64,000 nucleotides of DNA, taken from NCBI RefSeq assembly GCF_000787815.1, contig NZ_BBPO01000001.1, forward strand, positions 170,936 through 234,935, given 5' to 3'. A model generated the notes under the pieces. That model was given only the letters and a program-made list of their open reading frames with translations, was not told the origin of the DNA and did no database searches. The position numbers were made by a program, and so were the translations under genes. Positions 34,225 through 43,318 of this stretch are shown piece after piece. Numbering within the stretch: position 1 is the stretch's first letter; each line of letters starts with the position of its first letter. The DNA is from Streptacidiphilus neutrinimicus (GTDB taxonomy: Bacteria; Actinomycetota; Actinomycetes; Streptomycetales; Streptomycetaceae).

Positions 34225-37200
34225 CTACGACCGGGGCGGCAGCGTTCCGAGGAGCCGCTCCGCCGTCAGCGCCGCGCTCGTCGCCCCGATGCGGGTGTAG
34301 AGGGCGGTGGCCTCACCGAGCTCCGTAGCCGCCCGGGCGGTCTCGCCGAGGGCGGCGTGGCCGCGGCCCAGGCCCTCCAGGGCACGGGCCTCCTCCAGGG
34401 GGCTGGGGACGCGGCGGGCCAGGGCCCGTGCCTCCTCGTAGCAGGCGATCGCGGCCTCCGGGCCGGAGACGTCCGAGCGCAGCGCGCCGGTGCTGTTGAG
34501 GACTTCGGCCTCGCCGTGGGGGTCGCCGAGGTCCCGGAAGAGGGCCCGCGCCTGGGCCAGCAGCTCCGCCGCCTCCGTCGGGCGGCCCTGCGCGTGCCGG
34601 GCCCGGCCGAGGTCGTGGCGGGCGTTCGCCTGGCCGTTGCGGTTGCCGGTGGTCTCGAAGATGGCCAGGGACTGTTCCTGGAGGGCCGCCGCGCAGTCGA
34701 AGTCGCCGGCGGCGAAGCGGACCCGGCCGAGGTCCCACTGGGAGCGCGCCACCGCCGACTCCACGGCCATGGCCCGGAACAGGCGCAGCGCACGCTCGAA
34801 GAGGTCGGTCGCCGCGTCGAGTTCGCCGAGGTCCCGGTGGACGCGTCCGAGCGTCTGGCAGGCGATGGCCTCGCCGAGCTGGTTGTCGATCCCGCGGAAC
34901 GCGGCGAGTGCCTGCTCGCCCAGCTCGACCGCCGCCCGCATCTCGCCGCTCAGTTGGCGCACCCGCGCCAGGTCGCACAGGACATGGCCCTCGCCCCAGC
35001 GCTTGCCCAGGGCGGCGTAGAGGCGCAGCGCGCGCTCGCCGCGCTCGCCGCCGCGCGTGAGGTCGCCGGTGAGGCGGTAGGCGCGGCCGAGTTGGAAGAG
35101 CGTGTTGGCCTGGCCCAGGTCGCTGCCGATCTCGCCGTAGAGCTCCAGGCATCGCTCCAGCAGTGGCGTGGCCGCCGCGTAGTCCCCGCGGTAGATGTGG
35201 ACGGAGCCGCTCTCGTAGATCGCGTTGGCCTCGCCCAGGCGCGAGGGCAGGGCGCGGTAGAGGGCGAGCGACTCCTCGTGGGCGCGCTGCGCGTCGGCGA
35301 AGTCGCCGCGCTGCATGTGGATGCGGCCCAGCTCGGTGAGGCACTCGGCCTGGCCGAGCCGGTCGCCCGAGGCCTCCGCGGCTTCCGCGCACCGCCGAAG
35401 GAGCTTGGCCGCGTCGGGCAGCGGGCCCTCCTGGTGCAGCAGCGGCGCCAGGGCCAGGGCCAGGGCGATGCCGCCGCGAAGGCGGTGCTCGAACTGCTCG
35501 GACTGCCCGTCGGCGACAGCGGACCGCGCCGAGGCGAGCAGGTTCTCGCGCTCGGCGCGCATCCAGGACAGGGCCGACTCCTCGTCCCAGTCCGGTGCGT
35601 TCCTGTCGCTTGGGCGTGTGGTCGCCGTCGCGGCCCGGGGTGAGCGCCGCAGCAGCGCGGCGGCGCGTTCGGCGTTGCGCATGTAGTGGGCCAGGAGCCG
35701 GTCGAGCGCCGTCTGGTGCTCGTCCGCCTCCCACTGCCGCGGTTCGCGGCAGTACAGCCGGATCAGGTCGTGGAAGCCGTAGCGGCCGGGGACGTGCTGG
35801 ATCAGCAGGTTCTGGTCGAGCAGCGAGTCCAGCGACTGCTCGGTGGCGAAGGCGTCCTCGTCGATCAGGGCCGCGGCGGCGGTGGCGTCGACGTCCGCGC
35901 CGGGGATCAGGGCGAGCAGGGTGAGCAGGCGCTGCTCGGCTGCGGGCAGCGCGGTGAACGAGGTCGCGAACACCGCGCTGAGACCCCGGTCCTCCGGCGC
36001 CTCCGAGGCGTCCACGGACACCGGGGCGTCGCCCGCGTCGCGTGCGTCCCGCCCCTCCAGTCCTTCCGGCCCCTCCGCGGAGGCGGGGCCGTCCGAGGGG
36101 GCGGGGCGGTCCGGGCGCGGGCCGTCCGCGTCGGAGCCGCCCAGTTGGTCGAGCCGGGGGAGCCGGTGGTGCTCGTCGCGCAGGCGCTCCACCAGGTCCG
36201 TCAGGCGCAGCGATCGGCGCCGGCGCAGCTGCGCGGCCGCGATGCGCAGGGCCAGCGGCACGAAACCGCAGAGCTCGGCCAGTTCCCGCGCCTCCGGCTG
36301 TTCCGCGGGGACGCGTTCCGCGCCCGCGACGCGACGCAGCAGGGTCAGCGACTCGGCCTCGCTGAGCACGCCCAGCGACACGGCGTGCGAGTCGTCGAGC
36401 CCGGTCAGCCGCTTGCGGCTGGTCACCAGGACGAGACAGCGGGAGGAAGCCGGGAGCAGCGGCCGGATCTGGGCGCTGCTGAGCGCGTTGTCGAGGACGA
36501 TCAGCGTCCGGGTCCCGGCGAGGCGGTCGCGGAGCTGGACCGCGCGTTCGGCCGGATCCTTGGGAATCGTCTGCGGCGGTACGTCGAGCGAGCGCAGCAG
36601 CGCGTCGAGCGCCTCGGCGGTGCTCATCGGGGCGGCGTTGGGCGTCCAACCGCGCAGGTCGAGGAAGAGCTGCCCGTCGGGGAAGTCCCCGCGGACCCGC
36701 TGTGCGACGTGGACGGCGAGGGCCGACTTGCCGACCCCGGCCATGCCGTCGACGGCGGCGACCACGGCCCAGCCGGTCTCGTCCCCGTCCACGGCCTGTC
36801 GCGCACAGTCGAGCAGGCGCTCGACCTCGGCTTCCCGACCGGTGAACGCGCGTGCCTCGGCTGGGAGTTGGCATCGCGCGGGCGGAGCGGTCGGCGCGCC
36901 GCCGGCGGCCCTCGCGGGGGCGGCTTCCGGCGGGGCCGGAACCGGCGGCGCCTCCTCGGCGAGGGCCTGGAGGTAGACCTCCTGCACCGCCGCGCCCGGA
37001 TCGACGCCCAACTCCTCGCTCAGGCGCAGCCGCAGGCGGCCGTAGACGTCGAGTGCCTCCGCCCGGCGCCCGTCGCGCAGCAGCGCGGTCATCAGGTCGC
37101 GCTGCAGCTCCTCCGCCAGCGGGTGCTCCGCGGCCCAGCTGGTCAGTTCGGGGATGAGGTCGTGGTGGCGTCCCGAGTGCAGCTCGGCGGCGGCTCGCCA

Positions 37201-37695
37201 GGAGCGCAGCTGGAGCCGGGAGTTCTCCAGCGCATGCTGGAAGGTGTCGGCGGCGTCCGCCTCGGCGAGCGCCGGCAGGTCCTCCAACAGCCGTCCACGC
37301 CAGAGCCGCAGGGCGAGTGACGCCTCGCTGCTGACGGCCTCCCAGTCGCGGCCCAGCCGGGCAAGGCGCGCGCGCTCGGCCCGGCGTTGGAACTCCTCGA
37401 GGTCCAACTCGCCGGGCTCGACCCGGATCAGGTAGCCGGAGGGGGTGGTGCGGATGCGCTCCTGCTCGGCCGGGCCGAACAGGCCGCGCAGCCGGGCGAC
37501 ATGGTTCTGCAGCGAGGCGCGCGCGGTCGGCGGCACGGCGTCGCCCCACAGCGCGTCGAGCAGGCCGTGCGTCGGCACTGTCTCGTTGGCGCGCAGCAGC
37601 AGCGCGCCGAGCAGCAGCCGTCCCTTGGGCGAGGTCAGCGGCACCGTGCCCGCCGTACTCTCGACCATGAGCGGCCCGAGCAGCCCGAATCGCAT
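34225..37695 (-). CDS. AfsR/SARP-type STAND regulator with NB-ARC and TPR domains
   Basis: A 1156-residue pathway-type activator. Residues 1-95 are an OmpR-like winged helix (RFGLLGPLMVE, then LLLGALLLRANETVPTHGLL), 100-245 a bacterial transcriptional activation domain, 285-620 an NB-ARC ATPase with P-loop GMAGVGKSAL (317-326) and TLIVLDNALSS, and about 800-1150 tetratricopeptide repeats. AfsR-type proteins bind direct repeats at antibiotic or developmental promoters and use ATP. The ATG at 37695 follows GAGGGG. No biosynthetic cluster is adjacent, so its targets are unknown. Confidence 0.9.
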   Translation of the reverse strand: MRFGLLGPLMVESTAGTVPLTSPKGRLLLGALLLRANETVPTHGLLDALWGDAVPPTARASLQNHVARLRGLFGPAEQERIRTTPSGYLIRVEPGELDLEEFQRRAERARLARLGRDWEAVSSEASLALRLWRGRLLEDLPALAEADAADTFQHALENSRLQLRSWRAAAELHSGRHHDLIPELTSWAAEHPLAEELQRDLMTALLRDGRRAEALDVYGRLRLRLSEELGVDPGAAVQEVYLQALAEEAPPVPAPPEAAPARAAGGAPTAPPARCQLPAEARAFTGREAEVERLLDCARQAVDGDETGWAVVAAVDGMAGVGKSALAVHVAQRVRGDFPDGQLFLDLRGWTPNAAPMSTAEALDALLRSLDVPPQTIPKDPAERAVQLRDRLAGTRTLIVLDNALSSAQIRPLLPASSRCLVLVTSRKRLTGLDDSHAVSLGVLSEAESLTLLRRVAGAERVPAEQPEARELAELCGFVPLALRIAAAQLRRRRSLRLTDLVERLRDEHHRLPRLDQLGGSDADGPRPDRPAPSDGPASAEGPEGLEGRDARDAGDAPVSVDASEAPEDRGLSAVFATSFTALPAAEQRLLTLLALIPGADVDATAAAALIDEDAFATEQSLDSLLDQNLLIQHVPGRYGFHDLIRLYCREPRQWEADEHQTALDRLLAHYMRNAERAAALLRRSPRAATATTRPSDRNAPDWDEESALSWMRAERENLLASARSAVADGQSEQFEHRLRGGIALALALAPLLHQEGPLPDAAKLLRRCAEAAEASGDRLGQAECLTELGRIHMQRGDFADAQRAHEESLALYRALPSRLGEANAIYESGSVHIYRGDYAAATPLLERCLELYGEIGSDLGQANTLFQLGRAYRLTGDLTRGGERGERALRLYAALGKRWGEGHVLCDLARVRQLSGEMRAAVELGEQALAAFRGIDNQLGEAIACQTLGRVHRDLGELDAATDLFERALRLFRAMAVESAVARSQWDLGRVRFAAGDFDCAAALQEQSLAIFETTGNRNGQANARHDLGRARHAQGRPTEAAELLAQARALFRDLGDPHGEAEVLNSTGALRSDVSGPEAAIACYEEARALARRVPSPLEEARALEGLGRGHAALGETARAATELGEATALYTRIGATSAALTAERLLGTLPPRS

Positions 37696-37845
37696 CTCCC
37701 ACCCCTCACCTCGCCCGGCGACCTGGTGCGCGCAACGGGAGGCGCGAAGGATGCTAACAGTCCGGTTCGACTGCGGCCGACCCGCGCCCAACTGCGGTTT
37801 CGCATCCGGGGGCGTGGACTGTTGGTGATCCGTTGGCGTGTGCGT

Positions 37846-37855
37846 GGAATATTCC
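37846..37855. promoter_or_regulatory. AT-rich palindrome GGAATATTCC upstream of the AfsR-like gene
   Basis: A 10-base perfect palindrome sits in a local A/T-rich island (CGTGGAATATTCCGTTATC) 150 bases before the regulator's ATG, in a 413-base gap that is otherwise free of genes except for two terminators at its right end. It may mark the promoter or an operator. Confidence 0.35.
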
Positions 37856-37991
37856 GTTATCGGCTCGGCCGACGGTCCGGGGGGAGCGTCGGCCGGCCAG
37901 ACGGGGGCATGGGCGTGACTCGACGTCACCGTGGCACCGAAGCGGGGGGATCGCCGGGATCTCGGTGCTCGCTCCGGGGCGTCGGAACGCC

Positions 37992-38031
37992 GCCGCACGG
38001 GCTCGGATCGGGGGATACGAGCCCGTGCGGC
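37992..38031. terminator. Terminator hairpin, distal of two
   Basis: GCCGCACGGGCTCG and its exact complement (14 bp) enclose a 12-base loop. It lies just beyond the first terminator of the EF-Tu gene. Confidence 0.7.
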
Positions 38032-38040
38032 TGAGTGCTC

Positions 38041-38083
38041 CGTGCAGGCCGGACAGCGCGGTTCGCACTGTCCGGCCTGCACG
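38041..38083 (-). terminator. Terminator of the EF-Tu gene
   Basis: CGTGCAGGCCGGACAG and its exact complement (16 bp) enclose an 11-base loop, 25 bases past the EF-Tu stop. Confidence 0.85.
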
Positions 38084-38108
38084 TGCGTGACGTGCCCGAC
38101 CAGCCGCG

Positions 38109-39290
38109 CTACTCGACGATCGCCTCGACCGCGCCCGCCGCCACCGTGCGGCCACCCTCGCGGACCGCGAAGCCGAGCCCCGGCTCCAGCGGCACGGCCT
38201 GACCGAGCGTCACCGTCATCCGCACCGTCTCGCCAGGCAGCGCGACGGCCACGTCCTGCGGCAGCAGCACGTCGCCGACGACGTCACCGGTCCGCAGGTA
38301 GAACTGCGGGCGGTAGCCGCTGGTGATGGGCGTGCGGCGGCCGCCGTCCGCCCCGGACAGCAGGTGCACGCGGGCGGTGAACACCCGGTGCACCGAGGCG
38401 CTCCCCGCCGAGGCCACGACCATGCCGCGCCGGACCTGGCCGCGCTGGACGCCGCGCAGCAGCAGAGCGACGTTGTCGCCCGCCTCGGCGCTCTCCATGG
38501 TGCGGCCGAAGGTCTCCACCCCGGTGACGACGGAGGCGAGCTCCGAGCCGTAGCCGAGGACGTCGACCCGGTCGCCCACGCGCACGGTGCCGCGCTCGAC
38601 CGCGCCGGTCACCACCGTGCCGCGGCCGGTGATGGTCAGCACGTTCTCGACCGGCATCAGGAACGGCGCGTCGGTGTACCGGACGGGCGTGGGCACGTAC
38701 GCGTCCACGGCGTCCAGCAGCCCCAGCAGCGCCGCCGACCAGACCGGGTCGCCCTCCAGCGCCCGCAGCCCGGACACCCGCACGACCGGCAGCCCCGCAC
38801 CGTCGTAGCCGTGGGCGGTGAGCAGCTCGCGCACCTCCAGCTCGACCAGGTCCAGCAGCTCCGGGTCGCCGGCGTCGGCCTTGTTCAGCGCGACGACGAC
38901 GTGCTCGACGCCGACCTGGCGGGCCAGCAGCACGTGCTCGGAGGTCTGCGGCATCACGCCGTCCTGCGCGGAGACCACGAGGATGGCGCCGTCCAGCTGG
39001 GCCGCGCCGGTGATCATGTTCTTCACGAAGTCGGCGTGGCCGGGCATGTCCACGTGGGCGTAGTGCCGGGTGGCCGTCTCGTACTCGACGTGCGCGATGT
39101 TGATGGTGATGCCGCGGGCGGCCTCCTCCGGGGCGCGGTCGATCCGGTCGAACGGCACGAAGGCGGCCCCGCCGTGCTCGGCCAGCACCTTGGTGATGGC
39201 GGCCGTCAGCGTGGTCTTGCCGTGGTCGACGTGACCCATGGTGCCGATGTTGAGGTGCGGCTTGGTCCGCACGAAGGCCTGCTTGGCCAT
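38109..39290 (-). CDS. tuf3: Elongation factor Tu, divergent third-type paralogue
   Basis: A 393-residue EF-Tu. P-loop GHVDHGKT (19-26), switch [27 protein letters not shown] and all three domains are present, so it should bind GTP and aminoacyl-tRNA. It differs clearly from housekeeping actinobacterial EF-Tu: DCPGH is DMPGH, RTTDVTG is RTGDVVG, and by ungapped alignment to E. coli numbering Arg230 is Ala (VVTGAVERG) and Gly275 is Ala ([11 protein letters not shown]). It stands alone, not in the str operon, as tuf3 does in Streptomyces. A role in stress or in resistance to EF-Tu-targeting antibiotics is inferred. Confidence 0.88.
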   Translation of the reverse strand: MAKQAFVRTKPHLNIGTMGHVDHGKTTLTAAITKVLAEHGGAAFVPFDRIDRAPEEAARGITINIAHVEYETATRHYAHVDMPGHADFVKNMITGAAQLDGAILVVSAQDGVMPQTSEHVLLARQVGVEHVVVALNKADAGDPELLDLVELEVRELLTAHGYDGAGLPVVRVSGLRALEGDPVWSAALLGLLDAVDAYVPTPVRYTDAPFLMPVENVLTITGRGTVVTGAVERGTVRVGDRVDVLGYGSELASVVTGVETFGRTMESAEAGDNVALLLRGVQRGQVRRGMVVASAGSASVHRVFTARVHLLSGADGGRRTPITSGYRPQFYLRTGDVVGDVLLPQDVAVALPGETVRMTVTLGQAVPLEPGLGFAVREGGRTVAAGAVEAIVE

Positions 39291-39343
39291 GACGCTTCTC
39301 TTCTCCGGGAGTTCGCTCCTGACGGGACCTCAAGGGCGGGGCC

Positions 39344-39388
39344 GACCTTCCCCGGCAGAGGTCCCGGGGGATCGACCCGGGGAAGGTC
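39344..39388 (-). promoter_or_regulatory. Leader hairpin of the EF-Tu paralogue
   Basis: GACCTTCCCCGG and CCGGGGAAGGTC are exact 12-bp arms 21 bases apart, about 55 bases before the EF-Tu ATG on its transcript. It could be an attenuator, a leader structure or an end point for incoming transcription. The rest of this 303-base gap has one more short hairpin (GCCGCC-GAAC-GCGGCGGC region near 39400) and the Uma2 promoter. Confidence 0.5.
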
Positions 39389-39593
39389 AGCTTCGCGCGC
39401 CGCCGAACGCGGCGGCACCGGCGAGTGCCCGTGCGCATGCGTCTGCGTGTGCGGCGGTCGCCGCCGTCAGGGCAGCAGCCATCGCGCCCGCGACTGCGGG
39501 GAACTGGGCGATGGCGACCGGGAACATGCGCACCATCGTGCCGTCCGGCGACGGCTCCCCGCCAACGGTTTTCGGCGTGGCTATTCTGAGGAC

Positions 39594-40145
39594 ATGACCT
39601 ACCAGGGCGACGAGGAGCGCGAGATCCTGCGCCTGTGGGACGAGCTGGAACTGCCGGGCGGCGCCTGGGCGGAGCTGCTCGACTCGCAGATCGTGATGCA
39701 GGCGAACCCCACGCACCTGCACGACGTCCCCGGCCGGGTCTTCGTACGCACGACCCCCGAGCCGTTCCAGGCGTTCTCGGAACGCGGGATCGACATCGGC
39801 CCCACCGACAAGCCCCGGCCCGACGTAGCGATCGCCCACGGTGACGACATCCCGGAGGACGTTCGCGACTGGCCGGCCGCGATCGTCCGGGCGGTGGTCG
39901 AGACGGTGAGTGCGGGGCGCGGCGCGGCCAAGCGCGACTACGAGGACAAGCGTGCGGCGTACGAGCGCGCGGGCATCCCGGTCTATGTGATCGTCGACCC
40001 GCGCGACGGCACCTGGCTGGTCCTGCGTCTCGTCGACGGCGTCTACGCCGAGCACGCCCAGGGCGTCTTCGGGCAGCCCATCCCGCTGCCCGAACCGCTC
40101 GGCTTCCCCATTCCCACGGTGGCCTTCCGCCCGTACCCGGCCTGA
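39594..40145 (+). CDS. Uma2-family (DUF820) endonuclease-like protein
   Basis: A 183-residue protein of the Uma2 family, which has a PD-(D/E)xK nuclease-type fold and is massively expanded in Streptomyces. Candidate catalytic residues are Asp77 (RPDVAIA), Glu103 (VVETVS) and Lys119 within [23 protein letters not shown]. The substrate and biological role are unknown. ATG behind GAGGA, with TATTCT at 39582-39587 just six bases upstream, so the transcript leader is very short or absent. The frame extends far upstream but only as antisense of the EF-Tu gene. Confidence 0.88.
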   Translation: MTYQGDEEREILRLWDELELPGGAWAELLDSQIVMQANPTHLHDVPGRVFVRTTPEPFQAFSERGIDIGPTDKPRPDVAIAHGDDIPEDVRDWPAAIVRAVVETVSAGRGAAKRDYEDKRAAYERAGIPVYVIVDPRDGTWLVLRLVDGVYAEHAQGVFGQPIPLPEPLGFPIPTVAFRPYPA

Positions 40146-40157
40146 GGACTCCCTGCG

Positions 40158-40256
40158 CCCGGACCAAGCCGGGACCAAGCCCGGACCAAGCCGGGACCAA
40201 GCCCGGACCAAGCCCGGACCAAGCCCGGACCAAGCCCGGACGAAGCCGGGACGGAG
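40158..40256. repeat. Minisatellite: 11-bp unit, nine copies
   Basis: CCCGGACCAAG and its variant CCGGGACCAAG are repeated nine times without gaps; copies 8 and 9 have GACGAAG and GACGGAG. It fills the space between the Uma2 stop and the uvrC promoter. The spacing of one helical turn per copy (11 bp) would put every GGACCAAG on the same face of the DNA. Confidence 0.95.
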
Positions 40257-40296
40257 ATCGCACACGGGACGCGACTCCGTCGTCACTCCTGGTCGG

Positions 40297-40309
40297 TACG
40301 GTAGGACCC
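40297..40309 (+). promoter_or_regulatory. Candidate -10 for leaderless uvrC
   Basis: TACGGT at 40297-40302 ends seven bases before the uvrC ATG, as for uvrB. Only a weak AGGA lies between. Confidence 0.45.
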
Positions 40310-42295
40310 ATGGCCGACCCCTCCACCTACCGTCCCGCGCCGGGGCAGATTCCGGACTCACCCGGGGTCTACAAGTTCCGCGACGCCGACTCGCGCGTGA
40401 TCTACGTCGGCAAGGCCAAGAGCCTGCGCCAGCGCCTGTCGAGCTACTTCCAGGATCTGGCGAACCTGCACCCGCGCACACGCACGATGGTGACGACGGC
40501 CGCGTCCGTGGAGTGGACCGTGGTCGGCACCGAGGTCGAGGCGCTCCAGCTGGAGTACACCTGGATCAAGGAGTTCGACCCGCGCTTCAATGTGAAGTAC
40601 CGGGACGACAAGAGCTACCCGTTCCTCGCCGTCACCATGAACGAGGAGTTCCCGCGCGTGCAGGTGATGCGCGGGTCGAAGAAGAAGGGCGTGCGGTACT
40701 TCGGGCCCTACGGGCACGCCTGGGCGATCCGCGAGACGGTCGACCTGATGCTGCGCGTCTTCCCCGTCCGCACCTGCTCGGCCGGGGTGTTCAAGCGGGC
40801 TGAGCAGATCGGGCGGCCCTGCCTGCTCGGCTACATCGGCAAGTGCTCCGCGCCCTGCGTCGGGCGGATCTCCCCCGAGGAGCACCGCGAACTCGCCGAG
40901 GAGTTCTGCGACTTCATGGCCGGTCACGCCGGCACCTACGTCAAGCGCCTGGAAGCACAGATGCGCGAGGCGGCCATGGAGATGGAGTACGAGAAGGCCG
41001 CCCGGCTGCGCGACGACATAGAGGCGCTCAAACGCGCGATGGAGAAGAACGCCGTCGTGCTCGGCGACGGCACCGACGCCGACCTGTTCGCCCTGGCCGA
41101 GGACGAACTCGAGGCGGCCGTGCAGATCTTCCACGTCCGCGGCGGCCGGGTGCGCGGGCAGCGCGGCTGGGTGACGGACAAGGTCGAGCAGATCGACACC
41201 GCGTCCCTGGTCGAGCACGCGCTGCTGCAGCTCTACGGGGAGGAGCGCGGGGAGGGCGTCCCGCGCGAGGTGCTGGTGCCGGCGCTGCCGGAGCCGGTCG
41301 AGCCGGTGCTGACCTGGCTCGCGGAGCGGCGCGGCAGCAGGGTGGACCTGCGGGTGCCGCAGCGCGGCGACAAGCGCGAGCTGATGACGACGGTGGAGCG
41401 CAACGCGGCGCAGGCGCTCGCCCTGCACAAGACCAAGCGGGCCGCCGACCTCACCACCCGCAGCGTCGCCCTGCAGGAGATCGCGGACGCGCTCGGGCTG
41501 GAGACCGCGCCGCTGCGGATCGAGTGCTACGACATCTCCCACCTCCAGGGCCAGGACGTGGTCGCGTCCATGGTCGTCTTCGAGGACGGGCTGGCCCGCA
41601 AGTCCGAGTACCGGCGCTTCTCGATCAAGGGCTTCGAGGGCCAGGACGATGTCCGCTCCATGCGCGAGGTGATCACCCGCCGCTTCCGGCACCAGGAGCA
41701 GGCCCCGGCCAAGGACGAAGAGACGGGCAGGGCCCGGCGCTTCGCCTACCCGCCGCAGCTGATCGTCGTCGACGGCGGCCAGCCGCAGGTCGCCGCGGCG
41801 CAGCAGGCGCTGATGGAGGCGGGTGTCACCGATGTGGCACTCTGTGGCTTGGCCAAGCGCCTGGAGGAGGTCTGGCTGCCGGACGAGGACGACCCGGTGG
41901 TCCTGCCCCGCTCCAGCGAGGGGCTCTACCTGCTGCAGCGCGTGCGCGACGAGGCGCACCGCTTCGCCATCGCCTACCAGCGGCAGAAGCGGGGCAGGCG
42001 CGCCACGAGCAGCGCTCTCGACTCCGTTCCCGGCCTCGGGGAGTCCAGGCGTCAGGCGCTGCTGAAGCACTTCGGCTCGCTGAAGAAGCTGAAGGCGGCG
42101 ACGATCGAGGAGATCTGCGAGGTTCCCGGCGTGGGGCGTCGTACGGCGGAGGCCGTTGCCGCAGCGTTGGCCTCGCGTACACCGAGTGCTCCGGCGGTGA
42201 ACATGGCGACGGGCGAGATTATGGAAGAGTCGGACATCATGGGCGTCACTCCTGGGAGTCTTGTCACTCCGGAGGGTGATGAGGGGAAGCCCTAG
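40310..42295 (+). CDS. uvrC: Excinuclease ABC subunit C
   Basis: Dual-incision nuclease of UvrABC. The 661-residue protein has the GIY-YIG domain ([20 protein letters not shown] at about 17-36), the Cys-rich [17 protein letters not shown] segment, a UVR motif [20 protein letters not shown] that pairs with UvrB, the RNase H-like C-terminal nuclease ([20 protein letters not shown] and VDGGQPQ), and tandem helix-hairpin-helix motifs at the end ([30 protein letters not shown]). It heads the conserved uvrC-rapZ-yvcK-whiA group. Confidence 0.97.
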   Translation: MADPSTYRPAPGQIPDSPGVYKFRDADSRVIYVGKAKSLRQRLSSYFQDLANLHPRTRTMVTTAASVEWTVVGTEVEALQLEYTWIKEFDPRFNVKYRDDKSYPFLAVTMNEEFPRVQVMRGSKKKGVRYFGPYGHAWAIRETVDLMLRVFPVRTCSAGVFKRAEQIGRPCLLGYIGKCSAPCVGRISPEEHRELAEEFCDFMAGHAGTYVKRLEAQMREAAMEMEYEKAARLRDDIEALKRAMEKNAVVLGDGTDADLFALAEDELEAAVQIFHVRGGRVRGQRGWVTDKVEQIDTASLVEHALLQLYGEERGEGVPREVLVPALPEPVEPVLTWLAERRGSRVDLRVPQRGDKRELMTTVERNAAQALALHKTKRAADLTTRSVALQEIADALGLETAPLRIECYDISHLQGQDVVASMVVFEDGLARKSEYRRFSIKGFEGQDDVRSMREVITRRFRHQEQAPAKDEETGRARRFAYPPQLIVVDGGQPQVAAAQQALMEAGVTDVALCGLAKRLEEVWLPDEDDPVVLPRSSEGLYLLQRVRDEAHRFAIAYQRQKRGRRATSSALDSVPGLGESRRQALLKHFGSLKKLKAATIEEICEVPGVGRRTAEAVAAALASRTPSAPAVNMATGEIMEESDIMGVTPGSLVTPEGDEGKP

Positions 42296-42345
42296 ACGAC
42301 CACGCGCGTTGTTTGTACTGATTGACCGAAAGCGGGGAGAAAGAA

Positions 42346-43254
42346 GTGAGTACGCCTGAGAGGCTGGTGGAGACCGAGCCGCAGGACAGTTCCGAGGTGC
42401 CCGAGCTGGTGATCATCTCCGGGATGTCGGGGGCCGGCCGCAGCACCGCCGCGAAGTGTCTGGAGGACCTCGGCTGGTTCGTCGTCGACAACCTGCCGCC
42501 GGCGTTGATACCGACCATGGTCGACCTCGGCGCGCGCTCGCAGGGCGCGGTGGCCCGGATAAGCGCCGTCGTGGACGTGCGCGGGCGCAGCTTCTTCGAC
42601 GACCTGCGCACGGCCCTGGACGATCTGGAGAAGGGCGGCGTGCGCCTGCGCGTCGTCTTCCTGGAGGCGTCCGAGGACGCGCTGGTCCGCCGCTTCGAGA
42701 ACGTCCGCCGTCCACACCCGCTCCAGGGCGATGGCCGGATCGTCGACGGCATCGAGCGCGAGCGCGAGCTGCTGCGCGAGCTGCGCGGCGAGGCGGATCT
42801 CGTGATCGACACCTCCAACCTGAACGTGCACGAGCTGCGCGCCAAGATGGACGCGCACTTCGCCGACGACGCCGAGCCTGAGCTGCGGGCCACCGTCATG
42901 TCCTTCGGCTTCAAGTACGGCCTGCCCGTCGACGCCGACCTGGTCGTGGACTGCCGCTTCCTGCCGAACCCGCACTGGGTCCCGGAGCTGCGTGCCCACA
43001 CCGGCACCGACGAGGAGGTCGCCCGCTACGTCTTCGACCAGCCGGGCGCCAAGGAGTTCCTCAACGGCTACGCGGAGCTGCTGCGGATCGTCACCGAGGG
43101 CTACCGCCGCGAGGGCAAGCGCTATATGACGATTGCCGTAGGCTGCACCGGAGGAAAGCACCGCAGTGTGGCGATGTCGGAACGGCTGGCCAAGCGCCTG
43201 ATCGCCGACGGCCTGGAGACGGTGCTCGTCCACCGGGACATGGGGCGTGAGTGA
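42346..43254 (+). CDS. rapZ: RapZ/YvcJ-family nucleotide-binding protein
   Basis: A 302-residue P-loop protein. Walker A is IISGMSGAGRSTAAK (about 23-37) and Walker B-like VVDVRGRSFFDDL follows; the C-terminal domain has FGFKYGLPVDADLVVDCRFLPNPHW and TIAVGCTGGKHRSVAMSE, the family hallmark. In E. coli RapZ steers GlmZ sRNA to RNase E; in Gram-positives the function is unclear. It lies in the conserved uvrC-rapZ-yvcK-whiA block. GTG start behind GGGGAGA. Confidence 0.95.
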   Translation: MSTPERLVETEPQDSSEVPELVIISGMSGAGRSTAAKCLEDLGWFVVDNLPPALIPTMVDLGARSQGAVARISAVVDVRGRSFFDDLRTALDDLEKGGVRLRVVFLEASEDALVRRFENVRRPHPLQGDGRIVDGIERERELLRELRGEADLVIDTSNLNVHELRAKMDAHFADDAEPELRATVMSFGFKYGLPVDADLVVDCRFLPNPHWVPELRAHTGTDEEVARYVFDQPGAKEFLNGYAELLRIVTEGYRREGKRYMTIAVGCTGGKHRSVAMSERLAKRLIADGLETVLVHRDMGRE

Positions 43255-43318
43255 CGAGGCGGCGGCACGGGCGGTAACCGGGTCGCCTCTCGCCACGCTG
43301 AGGCGATAGGGGCGCGGG

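Noticed and set aside
40158..40256. CRISPR array or iteron origin
   Set aside because: Contiguous 11-mers with no spacers; no replication protein, AT-rich melting region or DnaA boxes nearby.
38284..40326. Long leftward frame overlapping EF-Tu, Uma2 and the 11-bp repeat
   Set aside because: Product is Arg/Ala/Gly-rich with repeat-encoded [11 protein letters not shown] segments and no family motif; it is the shadow of real genes.
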